NCBI RefSeq assembly: GCF_003697845.1
Contig: NZ_RDQE01000002.1
Coordinates: forward strand, 248,001 to 312,000
Length of the DNA: 64,000 bases
Direction: 5' to 3'
DNA from: Halobellus captivus
Lineage (GTDB): Archaea > Halobacteriota > Halobacteria > Halobacteriales > Haloferacaceae
The notes beneath the pieces are model-generated. The model was not told the DNA's origin. It did no database searches and worked only from the letters and a program-made list of their open reading frames with translations. Below are positions 61,937-64,000 of this stretch, one piece after another. Made by a program: the position numbers and the translations under genes. Numbering within the stretch: position 1 is the first letter of the stretch; each line of letters opens with the position of its first letter.

Positions 61937-63343
61937 ATGGGTGAGGACTACCGCACGGAGGAGGACAGCCTCGGGGAGATGCAGGTGCCGGCCGACGCCT
62001 ACTGGGGCGCACAGACCCAGCGAGCCGTCGAGAACTTCCCGATCTCGGGGATCGGGTTCGGGCGGCGGTTCGTCCGCGCGCTCGGCGTCGTGAAGAAGGC
62101 GGCGGCGCAGGCGAACCGGGACCTGGACCTGATAGCGGACGACACCGCGGAGGCGATCGTCGCCGCAGCCGACGAGGTTATCGCGGGCGACCACGACGAC
62201 CAGTTCCCCGTCGACGTCTTCCAGACGGGCTCGGGCACCTCCTCGAACATGAACGCCAACGAGGTGATCGCCAACCGCGCCGCCGAGATCGCGGGCGCGG
62301 AGATCGGCGACCGCGTCGTCCACCCCAACGACCACGTCAACTACGGCCAGTCGTCGAACGACGTGATCCCCACGGCGATGCACGTGGCCGCCCTGGAGGC
62401 CGTCGAGAAGGACCTCGTTCCCGCGCTGGAGACGCTCCACGCGGAGCTGGAGGCGAAGGAGGCCGAGTTCGACGGCGTCGTCAAGACGGGCCGAACCCAC
62501 CTCCAGGACGCCACGCCGGTCCGGCTCGGCCAGGAGTTCGGCGGCTACCGCACCCAGATCGCGAAGGGGATCGAGCGCGTCGAGGCCGTCCAGTCGAACC
62601 TGCGCGAGCTCGCGCTCGGCGGGACGGCGGTCGGGACCGGACTCAACACCCACCCGGAGTTCCCCGGGCTCGCGGCCGAGTACGTCTCGGAGGCGACGGG
62701 CACGGAGTTCCGCGAGGCGGACGATCACTTCGAGGCGCAGGCCGCCCACGACGCGATGGCGGAGGCACACGGCACGCTCCGGACCGTCGCCGGCAGCATG
62801 AACAAGATCGCGAACGACCTGCGGCTGCTCGCCTCCGGCCCGCGAAACGGCCTGGGCGAGATCGAACAGCCGGAGAACCAGCCGGGGTCGTCGATCATGC
62901 CCGGCAAGATCAACCCGGTCGTCGCCGAGTCGGTCAACCAGGTCCACAAACAGGTCGTCGGCAACGACGCCGCCGTCTCCGCGGGCGCGGCCCGCGGCGA
63001 GATCGACTTGAACCTCTACAAGCCCGTGGTCGCGCACAACTTCCTCCAGTCGGCCGAACTGCTCTCGAACGCGGCCGAGACGTTCGGCGAGCGCTTCGTC
63101 GCGAAGCTCGAGGCCAACGAGGAGTACTGCGAGACGCGCGTCGAGCAGTCGATGGCGCTCGCGACCGCGCTGAACCCCGCGATCGGCTACGACAAGGCGA
63201 GCAAGGTGGCGAAGAAGGCGCTCTCCGAGGACAAGAGCGTCCGCGAGGTCGCCGTCGACGAGGGGTACCTCACCGAGGCGGAGGCCGACGAGGTGCTCGA
63301 CCCCGAGGCGATGACCCACCGCGTCATCCTCGGCGACGACTGA
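61937..63343 (+). CDS. fumC: Class II fumarate hydratase
   Basis: 468 aa. Reversible hydration of fumarate to malate in the citric acid cycle; homotetramer. Signatures: YWGAQTQRAVENFPISG, TGSGTSSNMNANEVIANRA, NDHVNYGQSSNDVIPT, TGRTHLQDATPVRLGQE, and GSSIMPGKINPVVAES. The length is typical. A T-rich GTAGTTTTTAC at 61902-61912 sits 25-35 nt before the ATG. Confidence 0.95.
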   Translation: MGEDYRTEEDSLGEMQVPADAYWGAQTQRAVENFPISGIGFGRRFVRALGVVKKAAAQANRDLDLIADDTAEAIVAAADEVIAGDHDDQFPVDVFQTGSGTSSNMNANEVIANRAAEIAGAEIGDRVVHPNDHVNYGQSSNDVIPTAMHVAALEAVEKDLVPALETLHAELEAKEAEFDGVVKTGRTHLQDATPVRLGQEFGGYRTQIAKGIERVEAVQSNLRELALGGTAVGTGLNTHPEFPGLAAEYVSEATGTEFREADDHFEAQAAHDAMAEAHGTLRTVAGSMNKIANDLRLLASGPRNGLGEIEQPENQPGSSIMPGKINPVVAESVNQVHKQVVGNDAAVSAGAARGEIDLNLYKPVVAHNFLQSAELLSNAAETFGERFVAKLEANEEYCETRVEQSMALATALNPAIGYDKASKVAKKALSEDKSVREVAVDEGYLTEAEADEVLDPEAMTHRVILGDD

Positions 63344-63415
63344 GTCGGCCGACTAGCCGAGGGCCGGCCGTTCGGTCGCGTCTCCCCGGCCGGTATGCGT
63401 CCGAACGGCCGGGAC

Positions 63416-64000
63416 TCACCGTTCGGGATCCTCGATCTCTTCCCGTTCGGTGATATCTGAGTAGATCGCGAACCCGCCCGAACCGTCGTCATAGACGGCG
63501 TTCTGAAGGAGAAATCGACGGAGGCCGTCCGCGGTTCGACGTGTAACCGCCTCCGAGTGAAGCCGTCCGCCGTCCTGGACGTGCCGGTTGATCCGTTTCG
63601 CTCCCTGCGTTCTGTCCTCGGGGACGATGTACGCGTCGAGCGAATCGCCGACGATCTCGTCGACGTCGTAGCCGAAGGTCTCCTCGAAAGCCGGGTTGAC
63701 TCGTTCCACGATCGGCTCGCCGGCTTCGTACTCGACCTCGACGGTCGGCTGTGAGAGGCGATCGAAGAGCGTCCGAAACCGCCGGCGTTCCTCCTCCACC
63801 TGCCGTTCGGCCCGGAGCTTGCTCACGGCGTTGGTGACGCGGTTGGCCAGGATTTCGTACTGATCCGTACCCGACCCCTTCTGGAGGTAGTCGGTGACGC
63901 CGGCGGAGATCGCCTCGCTCGCGATCTCCTCGTTGCCCTTGCCGGTGAACAGGATGACCGGGAGGTCGACCCACCGCTCGCGTATGCGACACAGGAACTC
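63416..64000 (-). CDS. Receiver-PAS protein, 5' truncated by the window edge
   Basis: The visible 194 residues cover the end of a receiver domain (VDLPVILFTGKGNEEIASEAISAGVTDYLQKGSGTDQYEILANRVTNAVSKLRAERQ) and one PAS domain (FRTLFDRLSQPTVEVEYEAGEPIVERVNPAFEETFGY...AIYSDITEREEIEDPER). The receiver part is nearly identical to that of 60241-61437. The reading frame is open to the edge of the window, so the start lies beyond 64000. No kinase domain follows. Confidence 0.88.
   Translation of the reverse strand, partial: EFLCRIRERWVDLPVILFTGKGNEEIASEAISAGVTDYLQKGSGTDQYEILANRVTNAVSKLRAERQVEEERRRFRTLFDRLSQPTVEVEYEAGEPIVERVNPAFEETFGYDVDEIVGDSLDAYIVPEDRTQGAKRINRHVQDGGRLHSEAVTRRTADGLRRFLLQNAVYDDGSGGFAIYSDITEREEIEDPER

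Overview
This window is chromosomal DNA from a haloarchaeon, probably Halorubrum or a close relative. The evidence is very high GC, strongly acidic proteins, TATA-type boxes close to start codons (leaderless or nearly leaderless transcripts), and an archaeal gene set: TFS, archaeal GluRS, Tsr3, F420 and pterin enzymes, PitA, GTP cyclohydrolase III, a BHB-type tRNA intron and amphi-Trp and haloarchaeal zinc-ribbon proteins. Most of it is ordinary core chromosome, densely packed on both strands.

Layout. 1-6.1 kb: tail of an unknown gene, an acidic hypothetical protein, tRNA-Thr, GNAT, CBS protein, udk, a divergent lrp/carA pair with a striking set of inverted-repeat operators, and surE. 6.1-11.9 kb: gltX with an inverted divergent promoter, a ferredoxin, phosphosugar mutase, sugar-1-phosphate nucleotidylyltransferase and a membrane hydrolase. 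11.8-12.3 kb: an AT-rich islet beside tRNA-Val. 12.5-24.7 kb: M24-fold protein, HMA-like membrane protein, DUF5778-like protein, alpha/beta hydrolase, TFS, coiled-coil zinc protein, KaiC-like ATPase, MptG-like enzyme, aldo/keto reductase, stress and cupin proteins, CBS and amphi-Trp pair. 24.8-43.7 kb: metabolism (MDR oxidoreductase, TIGR00300 protein, S2P protease, class II amidotransferase, Mer-like enzyme plus cofE, tsr3, gnd, thrC, CoA-transferase, SDR, AEC carrier, hisI, DUF92). 43.8-45.5 kb: a 29-bp tandem repeat and an IS1341-type tnpB element. 45.6-54.1 kb: HAD phosphatase, GTP cyclohydrolase III with a glycosyltransferase, pitA, a dispersed repeat, UspA, MFS carrier, hydroxyacid dehydrogenase. 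54.4-56.9 kb: a compact four-gene operon of DUF2589-like proteins. 56.9-64 kb: PLP sulfur enzyme, intron-containing tRNA-Glu, PhoU-like regulator, two receiver-PAS proteins without kinase domains, and fumC.

The strongest candidate for an undescribed system is the 54388-56856 operon. It has two paralogous DUF2589-like beta-rich proteins, a third protein that joins a related N-terminal domain to a highly charged Lys/Arg/Glu linker, and a small fourth protein, all with overlapping or nearly touching reading frames. Other notable items are the lrp/carA operators, the mirrored promoter before gltX, the tRNA-Glu intron, two diverged copies of a long non-coding repeat, and a solitary IS200/IS605-type end hairpin. 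Family names come from memory of conserved motifs; no database search was possible.
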